Positions 18,601 through 22,841 of a DNA stretch of 30,150 nt are shown here, piece by piece. Both the position numbers and the translations under genes were made by a program. The notes below the pieces were generated by a model. That model saw only the letters and a program-made list of their open reading frames with translations. It had not been told where the DNA came from and made no database searches. Origin of the DNA: CAYMKL01 sp964390805 (lineage in GTDB: Bacteria > Chloroflexota > Anaerolineae > VGOG01). The number at the start of each line of letters is the position of its first letter. Position 1 is the first letter of the stretch. The stretch spans positions 1-30,150 of the forward strand of contig CAYMKL010000088.1 of the NCBI GenBank assembly GCA_964390805.1, in the 5' to 3' direction.

Positions 18601-20935
18601 TGACGCCCCGGTGGCAGAGGACGACAGCGCTGAGACGGATGAGGACAGCCCCGTCACCGTCGCTGTGCTGGCCAACGACAGCGATTCTGACGATGATCCG
18701 CTGACCGTAACTGAGGTCTCCGACCCACCGAACGGCACCGCCACGATCAACCTCGATGACACGATCACCTACGAGCCAGATCCTGACTTCTGCGGTCAGG
18801 ACACCTTCACCTACACCATCTCCGACAGCAACGACGGCACCGACAGTGCCACAGTCACCGTCGAGGTGGCCTGCGTCAACGACCCGCCCGATGCCGTGGA
18901 TGATGCCTACAGCGGCGTCGAGGATACCACGTTGAATGTGGCCATGCCAGGCGTGCTGGGCAACGACACAGACCCCGAAGCCCACTCGCTGAGTGTCAGC
19001 AGCTACGATGGCACAAGCGCCAACGGCGGTAGCGTCTCCATGAACACTGACGGCTCGTTCAGCTACGCGCCCGCAGCGGACTACTGTGGTGATGACACCT
19101 TCACCTACACGGCGAACGACGGCAACGACGGCACGGACACGGCCACGGTGAGCGTCTCCGTTGAGTGCGTGAATGACGCCCCGGTGGCAGAGGACGACAG
19201 CGCTGAGACGGATGAGGACAGCCCCGTCACCGTCGCTGTGCTGGCCAACGACAGCGATTCTGACGATGATCCGCTGACCGTAACTGAGGTCTCCGACCCA
19301 CCGAACGGCACCGCCACGATCAACCTCGATGACACGATCACCTACGAGCCAGATCCTGACTTCTGCGGTCAGGACACCTTCACCTACACCATCTCCGACA
19401 GCAAGGGTGGCACGGACACGGCCACGGTGAATGTCACCATCACCTGCGTGAACGACGCGCCGGTGGCCAACGACGACAGTGCCGACGTGAACGAGGACAG
19501 TGTCGCCTTCATTGACGTGCTGGGCAACGACACTGATGTGGAGGACGACGCTCTCAGCGTGGACTCCGTCACCCTGCCGGGCCACGGCATGGCGACCACC
19601 AACAACGGCGCAGGCGTCCTGTATTCGCCGAATCTGGAATACTGCGGGCCGGACAGCTTCACCTACGCCGCCAACGATGGCAATGGCGGCACGGACTCTG
19701 CTACGGTCAGCGTCACCGTCACCTGCGTGAACGATGCGCCGGTGGCGAATGACGACACGGCCACGACGGACGAGGACACGCCCGTCACGATGGATGTGCT
19801 GGCCAACGACGGCGATGTGGATGGCGATAGTCTATCGGTCACCAACGTGACGCAGCCCAGCAATGGCGCGGTCACAGTCAACCCCGACAACACCATCACT
19901 TACACGCCAAACCCAGGCTTCAATGGGGATGACTCCTTCACCTACACGGCCAACGACGGCACAGTGGACTCCAACGTGGCTGTGGTGACCATCACGGTCA
20001 CCCCGGCCGCTGGCGAATTTGAGCTGGGGGACTTCGTCGCTTTCAGCGTCGAGTTCACCCGGCTTCGCAGTAAAAGCAAAGTCATCAGTGGGAACGTCGG
20101 TGCCAATCTCAGCCTTCCAGACAATGGTGATGACGATGACGACGACGATGACCGCTCCTTAGCCAGGGACAAGAATCGAGACAGGTTGGTGGAGGTCAGA
20201 GTCGGTGAGCACGTCGAAATGCCGGACGGCTCCAAGGTGGTTGGGGATACGATTTGGCTGCGTAAGGGCTCAACGGTCTACGACGTCCACTACAATGAGC
20301 TTGTCAACAGCAAAGGCACCATCCTGGGCGATGAGCACACGCCGCTTGACCTGCCAGTGCTGACCTTGCCGGCTCTGCCGGACATTACTCCGGGCGACGA
20401 AGACGTTGTCGTTAAGCAGGGTAAGTCACTCACGCTAGAGCCGGGTCATTATCATAAGATCACTGTGGGGAACAAGGCGACCCTGATCCTCACCGGCGGC
20501 ATCTACCACGTCTCCACTTTGGACATTGGAGTGCGGGCCAAAGTACTCTTCCAGGGCCCATCGGAGGTGCGGGTGCAGGACGAGATGGAGACGGGTTCCA
20601 GGACCTACCTGGGCCCCGATCCCTCAACGTCGGATCTGCAAGCGTCCGATATCATCATCTACGTCGAAGGCAGCGGTCGTGACGATGATGAGGACGATGT
20701 CGCCCGTGACGCCGCCCTCTACATAGAAGGTATCGACTACAGCATAACAGATGATGACGAAGGGAGCAGCCACACTGTGGTCAAGATCGGCACTAAGAAC
20801 ACCCTGCTGGCCAACATCTACGCTCCCAACGGGAGGGTGTGGCTGAAGTCGAAGACGGAAGCGACGGGCGCCTTTATCGGAGAGCAGGTACGTATCGGCG
20901 AGAAGGTGGAACTAAGTCTGGATAGTGCGTTCTGA
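3629..20935 (+). CDS. Giant (5768 aa) multidomain mosaic cell-surface protein
   Basis: The frame is single and uninterrupted, with AAGGAGG 6 nt before the ATG. Order by approximate residue: 9-31 signal/TM; 69-271 LppX/LolA-like beta domain; 305-351 TM hairpin; 434-548 TSP3-type Ca-binding repeats (DADNDGLSDADEN); 1060-1164 three or four TM helices; 1345-1461 second TSP3 block (DSDGDGLSDGLE); 1621-1821 Ig-like; 1893-2264 FG-GAP repeats (GDVNGDGFADLLIG); 2293-2445 beta-helix; 2464-3084 Kelch/propeller-like repeats; 3179-3421 and 3430-3721 two more beta-helices; 3828-4031 Ig-like; 4155-4345 CBM9/DOMON-like; 4365-4790 DUF11-like and Ig-like; 4797-5461 seven cadherin-like modules; about 5500 an acidic run of eight Asp; 5510-5768 a beta-rich C-terminal domain. 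No enzyme active site or LPxTG anchor was recognised. It is probably a Ca-stabilised adhesin or surface-layer component held by its TM segments. Family-level calls are from memory of motifs. Confidence 0.93.
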   Translation: MKHTSSLKRAAMVLGIVIFALAALLAQIAVVGGLPALDTSSAEDELRAAWQRAQQAGAYGFTADAEQTLIPRPLPSMIGETNQRADWRLEGEVTLPDYARLKLRFEGGGFGASPVEVIQDGTETYMLVGGEQVPVENPAGLSSPTADYLGYLAAAENVRVSDQSSAEGSDHASRITHYVYDISGARFAEHVRDQTQSQFEKGATIGGQPLPHNVTLSPSPLLQRTTGRGELWVDARGLPLRQVVYLNMPEVNEEYDAQVHLVVDYNFGKAGDLAAASGQAGGILGTIGRLPPFRDLAELHMSQTDVLFLLLAMTLSFGLIGWRRRQRLYGLIAVTVSVSMVVMPLLQANGVARFFARQAEAADSTQSIVEALGISDGPNEFGTLSVSSEPSSASSDTQPAVRSRDNASRFTFYASGSPSSSESTPDLYCGKGSTTEDADNDGLSDADENCLGTDPYHEDSDRDTITDTLEIDGFDYGGRHWTSNPFTHDSNQDGLTDFAEWPYPVGAAPDLDVADDWDPDGDGVPNLWDEDNDGDEVPDGIDLSPYARTTYSDNFSLSIQGGDFDGYLYVEMQLQPEDMSHLRYSTGYLDWPDDELGQLQDLDGSTEDIRLIPVFRIHTNRAPDRDLVRNGGVTVFEEDDGYVLYVTPMPVSDGGRIVAFSAMMAYRPDQLADIRWEKVELVWMVQMSVDQQVGEEVETSVIPLHSYLEESFRVTGLQITKSGSFEAAILGTTESPEEDRWIFNLLFGLGSTFLTHQKPALRAETGQDSLETRFTNPNTPLEQTWGVTSTLVTMDLPVTPYGHSDEGVADLQTRIRSFLDVNGYPTDGYPSLVIATESESGLYGLDDQGQFQPQAEFNLNLNNVSMTTMRGLKSNTYKHEDGTWVSLDLQETLEVMQGRYEDELSDIVADLRADYPDLTEEDLALLLNMFYTAWFVGQTRIISMDGQPLASDSRSDEDVFDTLNHDQNTLPAYLIEATQLGQPGGGLRIGDNPAQSYTYERELDTGGNTNGFISPAWIQAGTAVLQTVKTCFAMRTTFQAVRFAKATGSWTGKMGISASKNAGAGARKLGLAGAILAVALIWTMFFVSAAGTGWDWDSPAVKFAAAYASVATVMTALLFAISLNPIGAIVVFVLGLLDLICFALTWLITGEGFSFMDWLTKKIAGLFYNVDVLTKLGRMDFVDFDTALLDEELGLIVGNRFRISAEFVGKIKGESEAEEEDVEDSWVDASYHGVNTGVPWVNKNGRKECSTRWWWWDKTCRNEVAVEWQLDTVQRNLKLTAKSSVEAKTYYQECTLGICKRKTQWTHLPADLEYKGNWQPMDFYLDVLPDNVHDLWNWGDINNPDLDGDGLSDDEEGSLGTLYNDWDTDDDGLSDKLEYDLGTNPTRADSDGDGLSDGLEYRIGTEIKSEDSDDDGLTDGDEVFHPTVGDWAGGWAVTLPTRTAWVFSDPLDADSDGDGLNDRSERSAAASPYAYNDSPHLTLEADPLSGSPSGAVGAYVTLDNTVTMHLTLDNTDPRPITSVLTLCLPDFLTNRQYEATMSGDRNPPTQAAASCDGLEWSFAGQHALLEHQIVNTTVTATVANLTVSTSDEVTVNLPFQVGEVEQDITDQIRVIVDLEDPEVAIVAPTDGVLLGGGISHYVIGGSSSDETSWVTTVEVELPIQGRVEAEGTSPWAYTWELPADGQYILQAHARDYLDHEASSSTVNVTVDNTPPQVTLDLVDGQVVTTQSSDVISITLTGDASDNLTGLTRVQVSTDGRPWREVGQVANLTYAEWSTDWVLSSQASAQGEHIVDVRAIDQAGNVSETLRRTIIVDVVPPASELTDRTYLQDTPPHFQANQQLDFYGVANDAGRVPQPSRPAELVGDLDGLDDATIWLELSSVTDDDDGVSVAWLGDTNSDRLADLAIGLPAAEAGAGQVTVVYGRAGGWPTPTDAEVLADSLTSFVGKAGAGIGDEVAAAGDVNGDGFADLLIGDAANDRVFLVFGQPNPLGRDVTLDEPNYPYWSAIDLTGLQDLSGLTAAGDVNGDGLDDLLIGTAGAGGKAYLLLGEAGAWWETVPLADKAAAVIAAAGARLSGVGDMDGDQYDEFVVVDDTTVYLFEGQGFFATYAGESLELSDAIATFGSVETRPEVAALGDVNGDSLTDFIYADGDQPKLVFGETNRNWTTQALSFTPAASGFLAAPGDVDDDGLADILVGNAEDNAYLILGKDTSEVKATLTDVRAAASTLHAAGADLNSDGSSDLLLVPGTLGMGAMGVLSYGQTSHVDPSALPLAASKKTPGVSQRVMALQGVTHTVDDDGGADFVSIQDAVTAANDGDTINVEPGAYTGFTVGGVNDLTISGEHPDAVFVDGGGGVAVTIQNATGVTLNNLTIRNASDAVYLANAGVGGYDNQSLVTNIQYLLIYDFTSNALAMDRVSTARLTRCTLAGAGNHIELYGAPDSAMDASWSTVSTDSRTATSADGGIFADSDEIYFVDDSGQMDIYNPGTDVWRSLAEAPSGLHADVTADESGHLWALRQDPSSGFDGPVYDIAYVSANEVYVGGDFQHAGDVETPYIAQWNGSGWQAVFRYDGWVPDGAVYALEVDSDQIYAGGAFGLRYLPLTDPFPDWQNWGDISGGGAVYAIAVSGSDVWVGGSFNDIGGIPAHKLAKRQSGTWKLAGAKRANCNGIRGSHVSALVKKDDRLIVGGHFDGVESSYYSPKCYVSDEANLARVWWGSAGNASKLQDYNINETGHVYALEVVGDNIVVGGDFYSLWCQEDDEGRGWCGGGGRARNLAILEPDGDWSVPSYLKTNSPPVRALEVAGNHLYIGGDFTQVGGTAIDRVAYYDNFPGGGGAWHSLGDGVNDSVRAIVHSGGHTYIAGTFTLAGDDAAFRFAHWDGGQWVGLSEQAFYEYDGAWHARSILPDFVGAGASIVSDENGLLYAVPGSGSSELYQYTISSDTWAKKAPMPGGLGAGGGLALRPGSGQAWTGDHLFALAGGDSRDLYRYDPAEDTWDTRAAIPAWGPVVGVGGEVIWDGRDWLYVLAGGNGTDFLRYHIHADQWEDLQNTSSVVNLGGGLVRIGQNVYGVPGGGQVLWSYDPVAIYPEKLTLDHVAVIAPETASASTWINLADLVVWPDDFVVGGADNTWIGRSGIAWSPEPVLDGSAEITHDDARVLDLNRDVYRVGTGTKLDGGYHTYRPDAIVAGDGSEEFTSLQDAIASSANRVLIRPGTYQENLYLISGVEVVGDSADLVILEPEAGSTDPLVRAEGVVGTKLMMLTLNGAGSGVDGLSVEDGTQYVVAKQNIIRGTDTAISTTGGDTALEVVNNTIVYNVNGAVASDCAPVDVRNTIFAHHSGTGLTYDGCATQKLHKYNLYWSNTADLSPNDPGAGELFLDPLFVNPGDPSHDYHTLDGSPVIDAGDPGDPPPPGAGARVDIGYIDQNRAGLYVDDDYCPTCVNDGLSWGVDAFANIQDALDKADDNIHDLKGLRYTVGIAAGTYTEVITVPSYVRLMGAGPEETVIDAHAINEAVVTFDGVVESEITGFAIRAYTNTTAINVTGAANNILITRNVIETWNRTSTESAVAFSGRATGVVTFNTFISHTGDRGYSWPVEQRDNGVSISGVGTWVAVENNIFSGALNYRQSGCDNFYEGHFYGLHTLDFGQIFNGYNLHRNKVDYRDDANTGLSEGPGDLRYSNPCFEYGTYYHLEPASQARDAASPYAEVLPGGGERADLGYHELTATPATVFLGREDVSSATGNSGVTQVEVGFSQVSDPDSAVADTLPSSWTVVTLDSPDETLTYWQTSYVPTQQSLYRFYSRAADVATNEEGDEQDWYDGAFVTDSTLPVVAWTSPANGSFVSSPLELRAEVYDYAAGAFSVADFYFKVDGNEVQAEWAADPWDEESQQPRTFRAWVNLGAGSHSAFAVATDRAGNEGQSSSVNFTVSGSAGTDGTAPILTILSPTEGGWFTSVVEFSGTVADNFGGTGVAAVEVSLDGGFTWQPATVDGANWELTWEAPEGEEYISYPAWVRARDQAGNSTMQARTFSIDNVPPNGPDVTEFKAIAIFPPLEKDAPPGTHLDMPMNLRITWRPPVDGSGVATTLIAVDQMTDTLPTDNLGVLTTTIRSLSGAGDWYVHLAVEDLVGNQFVRHYGPWHVGTFLDLTTELQDKVQTIVVDGQIDLDLAVEEWHDFGWEWGIFELMDDFSPASVLDWLGPQRQFVTWDGNNLFMGWSGAWWELDGDLWIYLNAQTLGTTQLVTDVTGCLALPFEADYAIHITSPTEGTLWEWDGVAWTDTGGTDWEFAQGDSGDTEIRMELDMSSVSAYELGLISFAVDDEGEPWAIFPTTNSLEELCSESYLWVWDWLTGDITDPSEGQPVSLDALVSVSSPQAPNGAWCPGGELEYVITLNNLENEVIAELLMALDLSASPGMSFESEEGAADESPDPDPAGDTWMLLVPSIETDASHTITITGRLDTDLSGISTVGVFGDLRLFDAFLEEMGISLGQVGLSHKVDSQAPTVQIATTPGQMIGTGPQTVFGTADDGTGSGVDSVEVSVDGGSTWSQATGTMNWAATITVPTEAITVEVRARAADACGVTGGEDVAIFDVDTNAPTVTVVPPQYVTGISDNLGGTTSDVEGDVAQVEVQFDDETAAWKSGQVYSPDASGTQNWNYTWHLPVEDCVAHTVRARAADTAGNLTVSGWVTVTVDNVPPSVDVTQVLTEVWQQDPSDPVVLEGSAGDGCDVDNLEVIVYAPDATSYRDAVSWNGSNWEYAPDFDSRDAGEYVLRVEATDLAGNITLEGPFDLLVKEGAPPSNDPPVAVDDGATVAEGGTVTELDSAETSVLANDSDPENDNLTVTTTPVSSPSHGSLTLNDDGTFSYTHDGSETTSDSFTYEVCDDGSPSECATAMVNITVTPVNDPPVANDDSAETDEDTPVTINVLGNDTDVDEDTLSVDSVTQPSNGTVTNNTTDVSYAPAADYCGDDSFTYTASDGNDGTDTATVSVSVECVNDAPVAEDDSAETDEDSPVTVAVLANDSDSDDDPLTVTEVSDPPNGTATINLDDTITYEPDPDFCGQDTFTYTISDSNDGTDSATVTVEVACVNDPPDAVDDAYSGVEDTTLNVAMPGVLGNDTDPEAHSLSVSSYDGTSANGGSVSMNTDGSFSYAPAADYCGDDTFTYTANDGNDGTDTATVSVSVECVNDAPVAEDDSAETDEDSPVTVAVLANDSDSDDDPLTVTEVSDPPNGTATINLDDTITYEPDPDFCGQDTFTYTISDSKGGTDTATVNVTITCVNDAPVANDDSADVNEDSVAFIDVLGNDTDVEDDALSVDSVTLPGHGMATTNNGAGVLYSPNLEYCGPDSFTYAANDGNGGTDSATVSVTVTCVNDAPVANDDTATTDEDTPVTMDVLANDGDVDGDSLSVTNVTQPSNGAVTVNPDNTITYTPNPGFNGDDSFTYTANDGTVDSNVAVVTITVTPAAGEFELGDFVAFSVEFTRLRSKSKVISGNVGANLSLPDNGDDDDDDDDRSLARDKNRDRLVEVRVGEHVEMPDGSKVVGDTIWLRKGSTVYDVHYNELVNSKGTILGDEHTPLDLPVLTLPALPDITPGDEDVVVKQGKSLTLEPGHYHKITVGNKATLILTGGIYHVSTLDIGVRAKVLFQGPSEVRVQDEMETGSRTYLGPDPSTSDLQASDIIIYVEGSGRDDDEDDVARDAALYIEGIDYSITDDDEGSSHTVVKIGTKNTLLANIYAPNGRVWLKSKTEATGAFIGEQVRIGEKVELSLDSAF
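4137..4157 (+). repeat. Three tandem ATCACGC heptamers in the coding sequence
   Basis: ATCACGC occurs three times in a row at 4137-4143, 4144-4150 and 4151-4157, just after AGTCAGTGATCAGT (4105-4118). It encodes SDHASRITH inside the LppX-like domain, where a short strand-connecting loop would be expected, so it looks like absorbed repeat DNA. Confidence 0.55.
4773..4872 (+). repeat. Repeat-derived linker between TM hairpin and first TSP3 block
   Basis: The stretch strings together motifs of the CAGTGAGCAGTGAG type (about 4783) and the CACGTTTCACGTTTTACGCATCA type (about 4850-4872). Related motifs recur upstream of uvrA (about 28885-28900) and in the response-regulator tail (about 28988-29010). 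It encodes a Ser-rich linker with no domain character. Confidence 0.45.
9655..9687. repeat. Perfect 15-bp palindrome inserted in frame in the FG-GAP region
   Basis: AGACCTGACAGGTCT (9655-9669), a 3-nt loop, then its exact reverse complement AGACCTGTCAGGTCT (9673-9687). It encodes DLTGLQDLSGL between two FG-GAP blades, a segment lacking the usual blade sequence. The length is a multiple of three and the frame continues. Confidence 0.8.
12510..12535 (+). repeat. Dispersed CCCTTCGACCAGGCTCAGGA-type repeat inside the giant gene
   Basis: CCCTTCGACCAGGCTCAGGACAGGCC is related to the TTCGGCAGGCTCAGG copies at 62-82 and 20986-21003. It encodes ALRPGSGQAW within the Kelch-like region and preserves the frame. 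Confidence 0.55.
18575..18831 (+). repeat. Exact 257-bp duplicate, copy 1
   Basis: This segment is identical base for base to 19148-19404. The offset is 573 bp, equal to 191 codons, that is two cadherin-like modules. Flanking sequence diverges at 18574/19147 and 18832/19405. Confidence 0.88.
19148..19404 (+). repeat. Exact 257-bp duplicate, copy 2
   Basis: Second copy of 18575-18831. It covers the end of module 4 and most of module 5. The identity extends through synonymous sites while the module sequences on either side differ, which suggests recent duplication or gene conversion. Confidence 0.88.
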
Positions 20936-20950
20936 CTGAGCTGTATGGCT

Positions 20951-21025
20951 AACCATTAGTGTCAACTTAAGGCTCAAAGGCCCGTCCCTTCGGCAGGCTC
21001 AGAGCTTAAGTTGACACGAATGGTT
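20951..21025. repeat. Long inverted repeat between the two surface-protein genes
   Basis: The 21-bp arms at 20951-20971 and 21005-21025 are complementary except for one base. Pairing continues inward (GCTC/GAGC) with a one-base bulge. The interior holds a CCCTTCGGCAGGCTCAG repeat (20986-21003). No T run follows, so it is not a typical intrinsic terminator. It may still attenuate transcription from the giant gene, or be a small non-autonomous palindromic element. Confidence 0.8.
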
Positions 21026-21043
21026 GGCCAAGGGAATCTTGTA

Positions 21044-22711
21044 ATGAGACTGAGAATCTCCCTTTCAGCACTGTTGATCCTGGTGGCGCTTTGGGCCCTT
21101 CACAACGCGGCCCAGGCCGCCGTCTTCACCGTCAACTCTACGGCCGACACCGATGATGGTGCATGTGACGCCACCCACTGTACCCTGCGAGAAGCGATCA
21201 ATCTCGCCAATGCTAATCCAGGGCTAGACACGATTGCCTTCAACATCCCTGGTCTGGGGCCGCACACCATCCAGCCCACAACCACCCTGCCGGCCATCAT
21301 GGGGCCGGTAGTCATGGACGGCTACACCCAACCTGGGTCGAGTCGCAATACCCATCCCGCTGGCCAAGGCTTGAACACCGTGCTGATGATCGAGTTGGAT
21401 GGGAGCAACGTAGGCGCAGGCATATCTGGCCTGACAATTGGCGCTGGGAACAGCACAGTGAAAGGTCTGGTGATTAATCGCTTCAGCGACGCTGGAATTG
21501 TGCTGGACACCAATGGTGGCAACGTCATCTCAGGCAACTTCATCGGCACTGACGTCACCGGCACTCAGGACCTCGGCAACGCTGGCGATGGTGTACTCAT
21601 AGACGACGTGCCGGACAATCAGATCGGGGGGGCGAATCCAGAGGAGCGCAACCTCATCTCAGGCAATGATGACGACGGCGTGGATATCAGCTTCGGTGGC
21701 GCGACAGGGAACGTAGTGCAAGGAAACCTCATCGGCACCGACGTCACCGGCACCCAGGAGGTAAGTAACGCTGGCGATGGTGTGCTCATTGATGATGCGC
21801 CCGACAATCAGATCGGGGGGGCGAATCCAGGGGAGGGCAACACGATTTCAGGCAACGACGATGATGGCGTGGAGATCAGCTTCACTGACGCTACGGGGAA
21901 CGTGGTGCAGGGCAACTTCATCGGCACCGACGTCACTGGCACTCAGACCCTGGGTAATGGTAGCGATGGCGTGTACATCTACGACGCGCCCGGTAATCAG
22001 ATCGGGGGACCGAACCCAAGGGAGGGCAACAGGATCTCAGGCAACGGCGCGAGTGGCGTAGCGATTGACGGCGGCGTGACGGGGAACGTCGTGCAAGGCA
22101 ACGCCATCTTCTCGAACGCGGGTTTGGGGGTCGACCTGGAGGATGATGACGTCACACCCAACGACGCCGGCGATGGCGACATGGGGATGAACAACCTGCA
22201 GAACTTCCCCGTGTTGACTTCAGCCATCACCGGCACGATCACTATCAAGGGTACGCTAAACAGCACACCGGACACGACCTTCCGCTTGGAATTCTTCGCC
22301 AACAGCACATGCGATCCGTCGGATCATGGTGAGGGGGAGACCTTCCTCGGCCCACTGGATGTGACTACCGACGGCGGCGGTGATGTGAACTTCACCGTTA
22401 CCTTTGCCAACGTAGTGCCGACAGGCCACTTCGTGAGCGCCACGGCAACCGATCCTGAGGACAACACCTCGGAGTTCTCCCGGTGCAAGCTGGTGGTGGC
22501 CTGCCCCGATTTTCAACCGCCGGTCGGCGTGGACATCGGGGACGTCATGGCCGTTGCCGCTCGCTGGCGCCTGACAGCGGAGAACCCGGACCCGGACAAT
22601 GACCCGAACACGCCCAACTACGAGGCCCAGTACGACCTAATCCGGGATGGGATCATCACCATCCTGGACATCATGACCGTCGTGGTGCACTGGGGGAAGA
22701 CATGTTCGTGA
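21044..22711 (+). CDS. Secreted right-handed beta-helix protein with CSLREP motif and dockerin-like C-terminus
   Basis: I chose ATG 21044 (555 aa) over an upstream TTG at 21011 because AAGGGA lies about 8 nt before it and it gives a clean signal peptide (MRLRISLSALLILVALWALH, cleavage near AQA). Residues ~27-63 contain FTVNSTADTDDGACD and CTLREAINLANANPG, the CSLREP-type motif known from bacterial surface beta-helix proteins. Residues ~165-355 hold three 63-residue repeats (GNFIGTDVTGTQ, DNQIGGANP, NxISGNDDDGV). Residues ~490-553 hold two dockerin-like Ca-binding loops (VDIGDVMAVAARW and IRDGIITILDIMTVVVHWG). No catalytic residues of a polysaccharide lyase were recognised. It lies 108 nt after the giant gene on the same strand and ends at a strong terminator, so the two may be co-transcribed. 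Confidence 0.9.
   Translation: MRLRISLSALLILVALWALHNAAQAAVFTVNSTADTDDGACDATHCTLREAINLANANPGLDTIAFNIPGLGPHTIQPTTTLPAIMGPVVMDGYTQPGSSRNTHPAGQGLNTVLMIELDGSNVGAGISGLTIGAGNSTVKGLVINRFSDAGIVLDTNGGNVISGNFIGTDVTGTQDLGNAGDGVLIDDVPDNQIGGANPEERNLISGNDDDGVDISFGGATGNVVQGNLIGTDVTGTQEVSNAGDGVLIDDAPDNQIGGANPGEGNTISGNDDDGVEISFTDATGNVVQGNFIGTDVTGTQTLGNGSDGVYIYDAPGNQIGGPNPREGNRISGNGASGVAIDGGVTGNVVQGNAIFSNAGLGVDLEDDDVTPNDAGDGDMGMNNLQNFPVLTSAITGTITIKGTLNSTPDTTFRLEFFANSTCDPSDHGEGETFLGPLDVTTDGGGDVNFTVTFANVVPTGHFVSATATDPEDNTSEFSRCKLVVACPDFQPPVGVDIGDVMAVAARWRLTAENPDPDNDPNTPNYEAQYDLIRDGIITILDIMTVVVHWGKTCS
21541..22107 (+). repeat. Three tandem 189-bp repeats in the beta-helix gene
   Basis: CATCGGCAC-GACGTCAC-GGCAC units start at 21541, 21730 and 21919, an exact 189-bp (63-residue) period. 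The third unit drifts towards its end. Each unit corresponds to several coils of the beta-helix. Confidence 0.8.
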
Positions 22712-22765
22712 AGCTTGAACTTGTTGCACAGAGCCCCTGGCTGGTGACATCGTTCTAATTGCTGC

Positions 22766-22801
22766 AACGGGGCGGACCGATTCTTCGGCCCGCCCCGTTT
22801 T
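22766..22801 (+). terminator. Intrinsic terminator after the beta-helix gene
   Basis: AACGGGGCGG (22766-22775) pairs with CCGCCCCGTT (22790-22799). The stem continues as CCGA/TCGG after one mismatch, around a TTCT loop, and is followed by TTTT. The 22712-22841 gap holds nothing else. It also separates the convergent minus-strand operon. Confidence 0.85.
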
Positions 22802-22841
22802 GGTTACTTGTACTACATCCACCCCCCGACGTATGCTCGAT

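Larger units (their letters stand above)
18018..20010 (+). repeat. Seven tandem cadherin-like (Big_9/VCBS-type) modules
   Basis: Each module is about 90-100 residues and starts with a variant of NDPPVANDDSAETDEDTPV, then VLxNDxD, SFTYTxxDG and a closing VxVxCV. Most carry a Cys in the YCGxDxFTY strand and another in the closing strand, possibly a disulphide pair. Acidic motifs at module boundaries fit Ca binding, as in cadherin-like folds. The modules are internal to the giant protein and not separate genes. Confidence 0.85.

Noticed and set aside
18278..19585. Antisense frame of 435 codons with internal repeats
   Set aside because: Its repeats simply mirror the tandem cadherin-like modules on the plus strand.
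18018..20010. Regular repeats that might suggest a CRISPR-like array
   Set aside because: Period is ~280 bp, in frame and coding for cadherin-like modules; there is no repeat-spacer structure.
20125..20152. GATGAC run as a phase-variable simple repeat
   Set aside because: Units are mixed GAT/GAC codons encoding poly-Asp, so slippage by one unit would stay in frame; there is no sign of an on/off switch.
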